A DNA stretch of 64,000 nucleotides from positions 1,674,001-1,738,000 of the forward strand of contig JAHEWK010000015.1 of assembly GCA_020740775.1 (NCBI GenBank). Reading direction: 5' to 3'. Shown piece after piece: positions 32,491-43,214 of the stretch; within the stretch, counting starts at the first letter, position 1; every line of letters begins with the position of its first letter. This DNA comes from Ilyonectria destructans (taxonomy: Eukaryota; Ascomycota; Sordariomycetes; Hypocreales; Nectriaceae). The notes beneath the pieces are model-generated. The model saw only the letters and a list, made by a program, of their open reading frames with translations. It had not been told where the DNA came from and did not search any database. A program made the translations under genes and the position numbers.

Positions 32491-32640
32491 GTGAAGATGT
32501 GAAGATGTGAAGATGTGAAGATGTGAAGATGTGAAGATGTGAAGATGTGAAGATGTGAAGATGTGAAGATGTGAAGATGTGAAGATGTGAAGATGTGAAG
32601 ATGTGAAGATGTGAAGATGTGAAGATGTGAAGATGTGAAG
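32491..32640. repeat. Octamer tandem repeat, (GTGAAGAT) x 18.75
   Basis: One hundred and fifty bases made of uninterrupted, identical copies of GTGAAGAT. It lies 71 bp upstream of the MYND gene start, where the transcribed strand order reads CTTCACAT repeats. Perfect identity of all units implies recent or ongoing expansion by slippage. Confidence 0.97.
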
Positions 32641-34346
32641 AAGATGAAGGAGGAAGGTGTCCCGGGGAAGATTAAGTAGTGAAGAAGAAAGCTAGAGAAT
32701 GCGTCATCTGCAACTATAAGCTTGCCCCTAAGTAATAATCAGAGGATAAAAGCACATTTTCATGTTTTGCATTATGATTGCTGCTTGTTATTTGTGACCA
32801 AACTCTGGCTGTCGTGTGAGCAAACGCCCGCTGGGAAAACAACACAAACGCGACAAAACAAGCAATCAAATTGATCCCCATTCATCCCAATACGTTTGCA
32901 AGCGTGTTTGCGAGTGTCCATGCTTGTTCCCGGTTCCTAGTCAATTCAAAACACAAACGATGTTCAAAACGGGCAAATAAGACCACTACCTAAAATAATT
33001 CACCTGAATCTCAACTGATTGACGATGCTTTGTTGGGTTGTACATGCACTGACTCAGTTGTTTGTCGTTTGCTAACGAGAAACCAATGCTTTGTTGGGTT
33101 GGACATACACTGACTCAGTTGTTTGTCGTTTGCCAAGGAGAAACCGATGCTTGTTCCAGGCAACATTGATGCGCGGGTCAACAATCATGTTCCCGATAAT
33201 ACTCTTTATTCAATTGAGTAGATCTGTTACCTGACAAATAAAACGTCACTAGCTAGCCCGAAAGGGAATTGAAAACGCAGACATCCGTCCACATACGCAA
33301 ACACACAATGTGTCATTCAATGCAAAACAAGACATAGCTAATTGCACGGGCCGAATAGTTGTACTGAATCTCGTTTCGTACCGACTTCCAGAGGTTCTCA
33401 AACCATTGTTTTAACCTCAAATGTTTTCAGTCCACGAGGGAAAGAGGCTGTGCATTGGTATCAAACAAACGTTTGCCGTCTCGGCCAAACGCTTAACATC
33501 TGACTCAAATATGAAGACAGCAAACTTGTTACCGGCACTTAACAGTGAGGAAACACCGCATGACGTCTGGACCGTTCACTCTGAAGCGAAGCTGATCTGG
33601 CTTGAAGCTTGCTTTAAGTACATCAAAGAGCTTCGTAACTTGATGACGATAACAGCCGAGACCTGGGGATACGACTTAGTCTCCTTTCTTTGACACGCGT
33701 CCAAATAAAGGTCATTGGCCAACTTCTCACGCATTCATGTCTTAGAGACAGCGGTCTCTGCTGTATAAACAAAGTCTGACCCTTCCCGGAAGCCTGACAA
33801 TCGCTGATCAGCTATCATATGTAAGATTATGGAGTTTTCAAAGACTTCTCCCCCATGTTGAGCGGCTCCTAGTGTGGCACAATCAAGTTGGCGCGAACAA
33901 GGATATTTTGGCCAAGACGGACGAGCCGATGCACTGTCACTGAGCTTTCGAGCCCGCTACTATTCGTCTCACAAAGTAGCACAAGGAGTAATGCCATGCA
34001 TAGTTTCAGGCACAGTTTCAAGCCACAAGTCTCCGTACACTCCTACGTTGACATTATGTTCAGTTCCGCGTTTGTTTGGGACAATGACGGTATTCGGTAT
34101 TCGGTATTCGTACATGGCTACCTTTCAAACTGCACTATCAAGCTGAGCCAGAACTTTGCCAAGGATGTTATAGGCTTCCAAGAAGAAGACCCGCTATCAA
34201 GGCTTGGCTTGGACATGGGCGAGATTTTGTTGAATGACGCGAGGCTACAGTTTAGGGAAACTTCTACACATTAAATGTGAACTATCCCATCGCAACGATG
34301 CATTTGAAGCATCCAATGTCGATGGGCCGTCAATGCCCTAAGAGCC
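32641..34346. other. Intergenic with a 61-bp tandem repeat
   Basis: Two short plus frames, 33421-33693 (90 codons) and 33888-34274 (128 codons), have no recognisable domain or flanking exons. The second contains VDIMFSSAFVWDNDGIRYSV, which looks coding-like and may be a fragment, but I cannot name it. A small triplication of CGGTATT is at about 34090-34110. Confidence 0.4.
33024..33152. repeat. 61-bp direct tandem repeat, two copies plus a partial third
   Basis: Unit 1 begins at 33024 (GATGCTTTGTTGGGTTG), unit 2 at 33085 and the start of unit 3 at 33146. Units 1 and 2 differ at only a few positions (for example TGTACATGCA against TGGACATACA). Several differences are transitions. Confidence 0.9.
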
Positions 34347-36922
34347 CTATTCTCCAATCTTCAGAATCTCGGCCGCCCGCAACACGGCGTTTGCGCTCCT
34401 CTCAACCCACTCTTCAGCCTGTGTCAAGTTTCCTTGGTCCAAGCTGTCCTGGATCGCGGGAAATACATCGGCCCCGTAGCCGCTCTCCAGCCCGGGCGCG
34501 CTCACCACATTGTAGTACGAGAACCTCCCAGGTAGCAAGCCGGCGCTTGCAAACCCGCGGCTGAAGTCGCGGTACGCAGAGTTGACTGCTGCTAGTAGTG
34601 CCGTGTCGTTGAATGTCAAGGCGTTTTCTGCGATGACGGCAATGCGTTCAGCCGCCGCTTCGAAGGTAGCGACTGCGTCATCGAGAGGACTGAGATCTAC
34701 GTTGTACTCGGGGAACTTTTCCTCAAGCTGTTCTTCAAGATCCACAAAGATGTCGCGGAGCGCGGATCCCGCATTGGGCAGATCCCAGGGGATCAATGCA
34801 TCATCGGCAATGTGGTACGTGAGAAGTGTTACGAACTGGCCCATGGCAGCATGGAGATGAAATCCTCGGTCCGCGTACTCGGTCATCCAACGATGTGTGT
34901 CGTAAAGGCTGTTGCCAGGCGGTTAGAGTCTGACATAAGTCTCTCCACACACGGGAAGTGTAAGCTCACCTATGATACATATAGACAGGGTCCTTTGGAC
35001 CAGGTCCTCCCGAAATGTCAATCTAGTAGACAATGTTAATCAACTCTTGTGATAACGAGACAAGCTGTTTCAAACACTTACAGAGCTGATGCCATTGTGG
35101 TAAAATGCAGCAAAGTCGCTGCCGCTACCAAGTGGGCCAATGACGCCCTCGGTAGCATTATACCACGCATCGTACAGCGTAGGACCAGCGCCATATCCCT
35201 CAGGGAAAATGACCTTTTTCATCATCTCAATGGCAATGGTTTGAATCTCTCCAGATCCCACGATTTCTGCTCGGGGCCCAGAAACAGCCGTGTCGACATT
35301 GATGTACGCAACTGTCTTACCAATGAGCTCCGGTAAATGGTCTTCGACCCATTCTGTTGAGCCCATCAAGCCAAACTCTTCGGCATCCCATGAGCCCAGG
35401 ATACTGCCCACTGTCAGAAAATCACTTGTGAGGGTGACATGCTGGAATTGAGAGACTCACATGGTTCTCCTGGGTTTCCACCCCTGGTCGAGAAGCTTTC
35501 CAAAGGCCTTTGCCATCTCAATGAGGATAGAACCACCAGAAACGGCGTCTGCAGCGCCACCTGCGGTCCAGCCATCACGGTGGTTTCCAACAATCACGTA
35601 CTCGTCGGTGCTCGTACCGTTGATAGAAGCCAGGACATTATACGCTGGTTCCAGTCTGGCGTCCATAAAGTTGATGAGGTCCAGTGTGGCTCCCTCGGCA
35701 GGGCCACTGCTATAACTGACGTTTGAGAAAGCTCCTTTGTAGTTGGTGCGATTAGCTTCCTCGGCCGAGATACCGTGTCCATCTAGAGCGTGGAGCAGTT
35801 GCAGCCCGTCCCTCGGACTGATGGGGATTGACGGGATCTTGGGGCCATAGGCACTGATGTCTGCTCGTGGAGCATCTTTGGTGGACGCATAGCCTATGGT
35901 CGATGGATCGCCAAATGAAAGGGACGCCCATCTCATGCTGCCTCTCTGAATGGCAGAGGGGTGCCTAGCGGGACCATCTAAGTGAGGCCAATGTCAGTAT
36001 CCTCTGCGCAGACGCCAATAGTACGTTCCGAACCTGGGTATGGTAAATGACCGTTTTCTTCCGTCATCTCGCCATCTTCTAGTGGATCGGTGTACAAGAT
36101 CGCACCGATCATACCGTTGGCCTGCGCACATGGTGAGCGAGGGAGGAATTACATGGGTCAATGTGCACCGTAGGTCTTCAAATGCGCTGGTCATAATACT
36201 TGAGCGCATGTTTGAAGGTATGAGAGAAACTAACCTCGGCATTCTTGATCTTCACGCCACGGTTGGTGCCGCCGTACTGAGCCAGAGCAATCTTTCCTTC
36301 CAAGCTTACACCGAGGTCCAGTAGGCGCTTGAAGTCATCTCGAGTGCCACGCCTAGAGACTCATTAACCATCTAGAAGCCCACGTGAACAGAGGATCCGA
36401 TGCGTACCCAACGTAGACATACTCGGCGGTGATATTTCCGCTACCACTGAGGGCATGGTATGCCGGCTTTTCATTAGGATTGGACGTTTGGGGGTCGATG
36501 TCCAGCGGATCCTCCAACAACTGGGCCGAGTGAGATGAACCGTCAGGTCGATTCAACGTAAGGGAGCTCTCAATTGGTTCTGTGTACCAGATCCAATACT
36601 CGGCAATCCAAGACTCCCAGCCGAGGTCGATCCATTTTTGCTGCGTCCACTCGGCCTGGGATCTGTTGTGACCAGCAAGGCGGTAGCCTGAGGTGTAGTA
36701 GAGTGACCAGTCTGAAATGGAGCTGTTGTCAAATGAATTGACGAGGATGGACTCGGTGTCGGTCAGAACAGGGGGAAACTCGACGATGTCACGCTTTAGA
36801 TGACGACTGCGAACTTCTCGACTGTAACGTCTGGCAAGAAGACGTTCTGTCTCTGCCTTGTCGGGCAAGCAAGCATAGGCGCAGGCAGCGGCAACGACAC
36901 AAGCCGACAGAATCTTGGACAT
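34347..36922 (-). CDS. M28B peptidase, glutamate carboxypeptidase II-like
   Basis: Seven exons (36922-36408, 36352-36235, 36121-36034, 35977-35461, 35403-35082, 35022-34970, 34908-34347) with introns of 55-113 nt give 724 aa in a closed frame. A signal peptide or anchor (MSKILSACVVAAACAYACL) starts the protein. A PA domain lies at about aa 165-320 (VSLEGKIALAQYGGTNRGVK). The M28 zinc peptidase follows: His373 in GNHRDGWTAGGAADAVSG with the bridging Asp, the catalytic Glu pair in SWDAEEFGLMGSTEW, Asp in AYINVDTAVSG and the final His in VYMYHSLYDTHRWM. All ligands are present. The C-terminal 180 residues form the transferrin-receptor-like dimerisation domain. The enzyme should be a secreted or vacuolar/membrane exopeptidase releasing acidic residues. 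Exon 4-5 splicing uses the second AG (GGGCAG), which alone restores TIILGSWDAEE. Confidence 0.93.
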
Positions 36923-39408
36923 GATGGCTGAGTCAGAGGAGCCAAGCAGCGTTGGTCTGAGACACTTCCTTCAGGTACCCTGGATCTCTCTTTATTTGTA
37001 GTCTTGTTTATGTACCACAGCGTTCGGGTTCGTCAAACACCCCGTCATTCAAATACCTCATAGCGTGCGGGGATACAGGATCCGCACCCCAGAGTCCTGG
37101 TCTCAACGCAGGCAGACGTACCAGTGCTTACACCGCTTGAAGGCAATCACTAGACTATATCCAGAAAAGGAATGTCAAATTAGAGTCCCGGCGTGCGGGG
37201 AAGATAAGGTGTGGCGTCATATCATTATGGTTTACTTGGCGTATTGTAACCATCCGACCTCACCTTCCTACTTGGGCCTCTATTTGCGTAACGTTGTCAC
37301 ACTTTGACGTCAGAACAAGGTTTTAGTAAGCTTAAAAGACCATTTGTTTCCTTTCGGACTCCGCAAATTGAATTCTCTCACGGTCACTTGATTTAACTAC
37401 CTGCTGTTCTTAATACCAACGTGTATTTGTCATAGGACTCCCTGTAAATAGGTCAGACGACAGCACTGAGGTGACTGCAAACGGAAGTGCCCAATCGGTC
37501 TCTATTGGGACACTACCGACTTGACGATTAAATTCACGACTATCAAGTAGGTGCCTGCAGCGTATGGGCGCTTGGTCTCGTTGATGGAGGCTCGCGTTTC
37601 CCCTGTAGGGTCAGGTTAGAAAAGCCGCAGTATTGTTTTCAACAAACTGGTTTCACGCCGATGTTCCGTTCAAGCTCAACATATTGTCTGTGCCGTACGC
37701 GCCGGTCTCATTCTGTTCAGCATGAAGATGTGACTTCCCACATCTGCTCTGGTCACTTCCAGTGGGTCATCAGGGATACCAAGCAATACTCCGAGGCAAT
37801 TGGTGACTGCCTCGCGACACTCACCTTGACCACCCATCTAAGATATCCTAGGTAGATTCATCCTCTTCTTCCCTTCGTGGATCTGAGGGAGGCTAAAAAT
37901 GCCTAGCTAGACGGTGTTTGAAGTTTGTATTATCGCATTTTGAAGCAACGCCAATACCCAACTCTAAACAACTCTCACTTAGATTCGGAGCTTCTTTCGG
38001 CCTCTTGTAGTCGCAATTACCTTGGACTCATCAGATTTATGAATCGCGTGCCTCAGAGATCAAGGTCAGAGTGGTGTCGTTCACCTGCAAAACTTAGAAA
38101 GGTATTAACGTTATCCTCTCAAGCGATCATGATCTTGATCTCACCTTAGCCAAGGCAAGATGTAACGACATCGAGTCTCACCATGAGACAGATGACTCCA
38201 AGAAACCCCCGAAGACAGGAAGTCATATTTCCACCAAACGTCCCAAGTTGGTGCGCCCAAAACAAGCACCGCAGCCTGGGACCCCCATGTCCAAGAGCTC
38301 TCTCGATTTGTAACCCTACAATGACCATCATTCGACTGGTAACAAACAACAAAGCTAGTTGATCAGTTCAGAATATGGCTCTCTCCAAGAGAGCTCTTAC
38401 TTCTTAAGAAATGAGACTAGAGACTGAATCCTGCAACCTCCCGTCAGTCCGATGACGCTCTTCTGTGCCGACAATTCATCGAGGTCACTTTTGAAAATGA
38501 TTCCAAGACGACCAGCCAAGTCAAGAGCAGGAGCTGATTCAATGAGAAATGGTAGAAGCGGGGAGGGATTCGACCGGTTCTAGGATTTAAGAGCGTATTA
38601 TCCCACCATCAAGCGAACAATAGCCTAGGCGTAGCTATGTTACGAGACTCCAGACACACACACCGACCTCAATCTAGCCCATGCCCACAACTACGAAGCA
38701 ACATGACAGTCAAGCCATCGAATTAATAGAAGTAACGCCGCACCAAAGTTCAGTCACCGTGGCAGCTTAAGGAGTCTCCCTCTCGCAGCCCTGCGAGAAT
38801 TCCCACAGGCCCCCTTCCCAGACTCAACTGCTTGATCAAAGCCATGTCGAACTTGACCCACTGCGAGAGGATCACTTTCAACGATAGCAACCGACCCTGG
38901 TGGAGATTGGATCGCGTGGAAAATACTATGGGCATTTTACTACAAATGACGGTTACAAATTTGTATCAACAAAGGGCGTCGAGCTCATTCGCCACGTCAA
39001 ACATGCTGTTCTTTCTGCAGCAGCTGTCGGAAAGCTGAAGGATCTCGACATTAACATCGGCACCTAGATGAAGAATGCCAATCGTTGAAGGACTCATATG
39101 TTTCCGATTCTGCCAACCCGCATCACCAGTCTCCGCCATTTACATGTCGTTCTCGGCTTAAATAACCATCCCTTATTCCATACGAGTATGGATAGAAAGC
39201 CTGGAAATATGTTAGAATACTAGAAACACTTTTCTAGCTACCTCAATAAGCACTGTGTCACAGACAGTTTGTGTTTCGGACAATGACGTTGATTCATAGT
39301 TTAATATTGACTAAAACAACAGCGCAAAACAACTTTAGGTGCCGTTAAATCATCGCGCATGTGGGTTTTCCTTGCGAACGCGATACCTCCTGCCGGATTC
39401 TGGTATTC
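36923..39408. other. 2.5-kb intergenic stretch, possible small relics
   Basis: No intact gene. A minus frame around 38570-38380 reads LDLAGRLGIIFKSDLDEL and looks coding-like without an ATG. A plus frame at 38832-39038 (KAMSNLTHCERITFND) resembles scraps of fungal F-box/LRR proteins. Both are too short to name with confidence. Confidence 0.4.
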
Positions 39409-40430
39409 TCACGATTGAAAGATCCCAAACTTTCCAAGCCGCTCCTTGGGCGTCTTAGCAAAGAAATCTCTGACAGTGACTACCTTGACAGCAGGGTAGC
39501 GTTCATTGTCGAGAGGTAACGGCAAAGTTGTTTGGCCGTTGATGGAATAGTACGTGTAGAACAGACCCAACCAGGCTGGGGCATTGTCTGGATTCTGGTC
39601 CCGTTTCTGATGCATAAGCTTGAACAGATCTTCCAAGCTTCCCAGTCGTTCCAGTCCCGGCTCTTCGCCATAGACGGTCTGGAATTCTGCGGCGATCTCT
39701 TTGATATTGACGTGATCGCCACGGACTATACAGTAAATCATTAGCAGGCGCTTTTTAGATACTTGGGGAATGATATCTGGAAGAACTTACATGAGAACCA
39801 TCCAACTGCAGTGTTGTCTACCGCCACCTCTGCGGTGAACTGGGCTGCGTTCCGATATGTTGTGAACTCCCATCGCTCATCTCCCGTGCCCCAGTACTTG
39901 AAAAGGTTACGCTTGGGATCCCAAATTCCCACCCACGGTCGTTCTAAGAAGCATGCGTTCAACACGTGGACGGCTTTCAACTGTCCAGCGGCCTCCTTAT
40001 CCTCCAGGTATGCTTGCACAAGCTTCATCGGATCTTTCGGAGGGTGCTGGCCAAGTTCCAGCTTCCGGAAATCCATCGACCAGTCACCAGCAATGTATCT
40101 AGGGACGCCCTCAGCGATACAGGCGTCAATGAGTAGTTTCTGGCCGTCAACCATGAGGGAGTTAGGACCGAGATAACAACAGATGGCTACGTCGGAACCG
40201 CGTAGGGCATCACGGAGCGCGGCGATGTCGGTAGAGGATGTGGCGTAGACGGTGAGACGGGGTTCATCGCGAAGTGACTGGGGGAGCTTGGTAGGCGTTC
40301 GGCAGAGCCCATGGATGCGGACATTTGGCTTGGCCAGGAGGTATTCAGTGATGAGCTTGCCGAGACTGCCAGTGATGCCAGCGATGGCGACGGTGGTGAC
40401 TGCATCGGTGGGCATGGTATGAGTAGACAT
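39409..40430 (-). CDS. NmrA-like NAD(P)-binding protein
   Basis: Two exons (40430-39791 and 39725-39409) with a 65-nt intron (GTAAGT...GTATAG, branch site GCTAAT) give 318 aa. The N-terminal Rossmann motif VAIAGITGSLGKLI has the GxxGxxG fingerprint of atypical short-chain dehydrogenases of the NmrA / isoflavone-reductase group. RDALRGSDVAICCYLGPNS and VPRYIAGDWSMDFRKLELG are characteristic next elements. The Tyr-Lys catalytic pair of classical SDRs is not evident, so it may be a redox-sensing NAD(P) binder or a reductase on aromatic substrates. The splice restores GWFSFRGDHVNIKEIAAEF, as expected for this family. No partner gene is adjacent. Confidence 0.88.
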
Positions 40431-41388
40431 GATTGGATTTTACGTTGGAATCGAATGCGATCTTTGGCTTTGATCCCAGCAGTTATTCAGGTCAACATCA
40501 TGTCTTAAATACGGGCTGGTTCTCTGCTTGAATGAGTTGCTGGACATTTGTAATCAACGGATCACGGTTACTGGCTGACAGGTACTTAATCCGGCGCTTA
40601 GTTTGCATAACAGGTAGGTAGATTGACATACCGGGATGGTGGCCGCGTAACGCCGGGTGACTCATACGCCGAGAGGCGCGTCCGGTTATATCCTGGCTCG
40701 GGCTTGGAGGCGCTGCTGCATGGAAGTTTTGCTAAGATCAACTGTATTGATGTCCTGTGTGACATGCTTTAGCGAAAACTACTGTAGGTCTGGCTACGAG
40801 TAGAAAAGTGCCTTTTGGAGGGATTGAGCATGCATATAGCTCCGATCTAAGAGACCTTGCAAATGGTCCGAGTAAGGTCCAATACGTCAGACATTGTAGA
40901 TAGTTTAGCCCAGCACGTCCTGTGCCCCAATAGAGGACTTTTACGAGTTTCACGGCCCCCCGGACGAAAAATATACATACACACATACATACATACGCCT
41001 ATATCACCTATTTGTTATCTCTGGGCTGATTTCCCTGGTAAGATAACAGGCGCTTCATCGTCCCTCATGTCACGGATATTCGGTTTGGATCCCAGCCAGA
41101 TATCGATTCAAAGTTAAAAAAAAAAAAAAAGGGGGGTTGCCGTTGAATATGTAGAAAGTGATGGATCCGTTACGGTCAAATTGATCAATTTAATGATGTT
41201 CAAATTGATGATGATGATCGTGATGACCCTGACTTCCCCGGTCTGCCGGACCTGCCGGAAGAGGGGTTATCTGACCCCCAGGCTTATGACTAAGGTCCGG
41301 ATATCAATCTATCGAAGGTTTCCTAGTACAGGGTCTCTTTCCAACAGATAGTGAAATAAGCCACAAATACTATGCCCGGTCTAGTCGC
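40431..41388. other. Intergenic with simple-sequence tracts
   Basis: Contains a CATA-rich microsatellite at about 40972-40996 and a junction of A15 (41116-41130) directly followed by G6 (41131-41136). No gene supported. Confidence 0.45.
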
Positions 41389-41665
41389 AATCGTGTCATA
41401 TAAGACAGGAAGCTCGGTTACAACCAACACCTGCAATACAACAGCAAGTTTTTTCCTCTGAGGGCGATAGATAACCCAGATCATCCAGTGAGCTCTAAGT
41501 AATCTGCACAGAGCAGACCGCCACATGCTTGACTTCGGTTTGTGCATTTTGTATCGTTGATAGGGCAGACGATGCGGACGACAATTGCTCTAAAAGCGAG
41601 CACACTTTGCCCGCTGCTGTAAGAAGTTTGACGACGGATGCTGTGACACCACATTCCATCACCAT
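41389..41665 (-). pseudogene. Relic of a fungal STAND/NLR N-terminal domain
   Basis: The minus strand reads MECGVTASVVKLLTAAGKVC, then SLLEQLSSASSALSTIQNAQ and TEVKHVAVC. After a one-frame shift near 41500 it continues IYRPQRKKLAVVLQVLVVTE. That is the helical domain found at the N-terminus of many fungal NLR-like and ankyrin proteins (pattern M..x.VTASVVxLLTAAGKV...EVKH...LSPQRKxLVxVDDLVVTL). The frame break and the absence of a downstream NACHT or repeat region mark it as dead. Confidence 0.6.
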
Positions 41666-43214
41666 CGAAATCGGGATGAGCGAGTTGAGCTGCACAGCCG
41701 CCGAAGCTCCAAGAAACCACGCGTATTGGCCAAGTCAAGATACTTACTTTGAACTGGTGTGCATGTGCTTAGCTGTGGCTTGTTACTGTCGTTACCTAGC
41801 ATCTCTTGCTCCGTAGTCTATATGCCCCCTCTGCTCCTTGCTTCTTTGCAAGCTTCTGGACCCTGCAGCTAGTTCCCCTGTTGGAAGTCTTGTTTGTCTA
41901 GCTGATAAAGTATCGTTTACAGTATTTATGAACATTCCAAAGATGCAGGCGCTGCTGCTGATGGTGTTCTTTAAATGAAAGATGTTGTTGTTGTTGTTGT
42001 ATTATTACCGTCGTGAAGATTGCCTAAAGCTATCCACAGAATCCCCAAAGGGGCAAGACGACATGCTAGGCTGGTATTAACAGCTGAAGAAACCTAAAGT
42101 ACAGTAACCCAGGGCCGGAGCTATAGATACTACTGGCCTATAGCTCGGGCCTGCAGTCACAGACCTAGGCCTAGACCTAGACTTAGACTGCAACCCTTCT
42201 TCCTCCTCTATCTAGCAATTAGAAGGCCCTATTTAACCTGTTATTTCGAGCCCGATATCTATCAGCGGATTATCAGGGCGGGTGTCGGCATACCCATATT
42301 TATTAACCAGCTTAAAATTCTTCAGTATTCCTATTCCTGCCTGCCGGCATTCAAAACCTCCAGAAATCGAGATCTATATAATAGGAAAAACTGCAGATAG
42401 GAAAACCTCGCGGGAGCTAAGAGGGAAAAACCACTGCAGCTAGCATCTATTAATCAGGGCCATCAAGCCAGAACCCTAATGCCTATAAGTAGCCCGATTC
42501 TGTAACTTCTTGTAGACCTGGATTAACAGCCAAGATCCATAGATCAAGGCATCCAAGACCCAGGGGTCATGGTAGCCAAGGCCCGGAGGCCAAGGCAGCT
42601 CAGGCCCGGAGGCCGAAGCAGGTGCTAAGACGCAGTGGCCTTATGCGCCTAAGTGCCGAGACATAGAGATCAGGGCAGCTTAGGCCCGGAGGCCTAAGCA
42701 GGTGTCGAGGCAGGCCAAGGCAGCTCAGGCCCGGAGGCCTAAGCAGGTACTAAGACGAGGCAGCCTTATGTACCTAAGTGCCGAGTCGTAGAGATCAGGG
42801 CAAATGTCGACGCCCACCTAGATTGAAGCTGGTGTCGTGATTGCTTCTGGCGGCTGCAATAGCTATACTTGCTGCGAGGTCTGAACCAGCATTACAGCAT
42901 GTATAGAAGCCACAGCGGTATCATTTGGCCCCCGCAAGCCGTGCTGTAACCCTGCTGCTATCTTAGCTGCCCAGCTGGTCAGGGCAGCAGGCCTCGATCA
43001 TAGCCGGAGCCCTTGGGCTGTGGCCGTGGCTGCTGCGTAAAGGAAGTCAACCCTCTCAATCCTTCCTTTATTGCAGTGTTAGTGCCCGATGGGCGCCAGC
43101 TGCTGCAGCAGCCAAATTTGGTGGGCCTGTAAAATTTTCCACGCTAGTGCTAACAGCTGCTAGTCAGGAAGAATTTTTACAGGAGAGAGTTGTTTAAATG
43201 AAAGAGAAAGGTTG
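41666..43214. other. Repeat-derived, gene-free DNA
   Basis: The stretch is dense in CTAG, TAG and GCC-type words, has a GTT microsatellite at about 41983-42000, and contains the 125-bp tandem repeat listed separately. Stops occur in all frames. It looks like decayed transposable-element DNA, but no reverse transcriptase or transposase motif survives. Confidence 0.5.
42579..42802. repeat. 125-bp tandem repeat with GCCCGGAGGCC cores
   Basis: Copy 1 is 42591-42715 and a partial copy 2 runs from 42716 to about 42802. The near-palindromic core GCCCGGAGGCC occurs four times, at 42581, 42604, 42684 and 42729, usually followed by TAAGCAGGT. Differences between copies include transitions (GTGCT to GTACT). 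Confidence 0.85.

Noticed and set aside
32491..32640. Regular array considered as a CRISPR-like structure
   Set aside because: Units are directly adjacent octamers without spacers, in a fungal genome; it is a simple tandem repeat.
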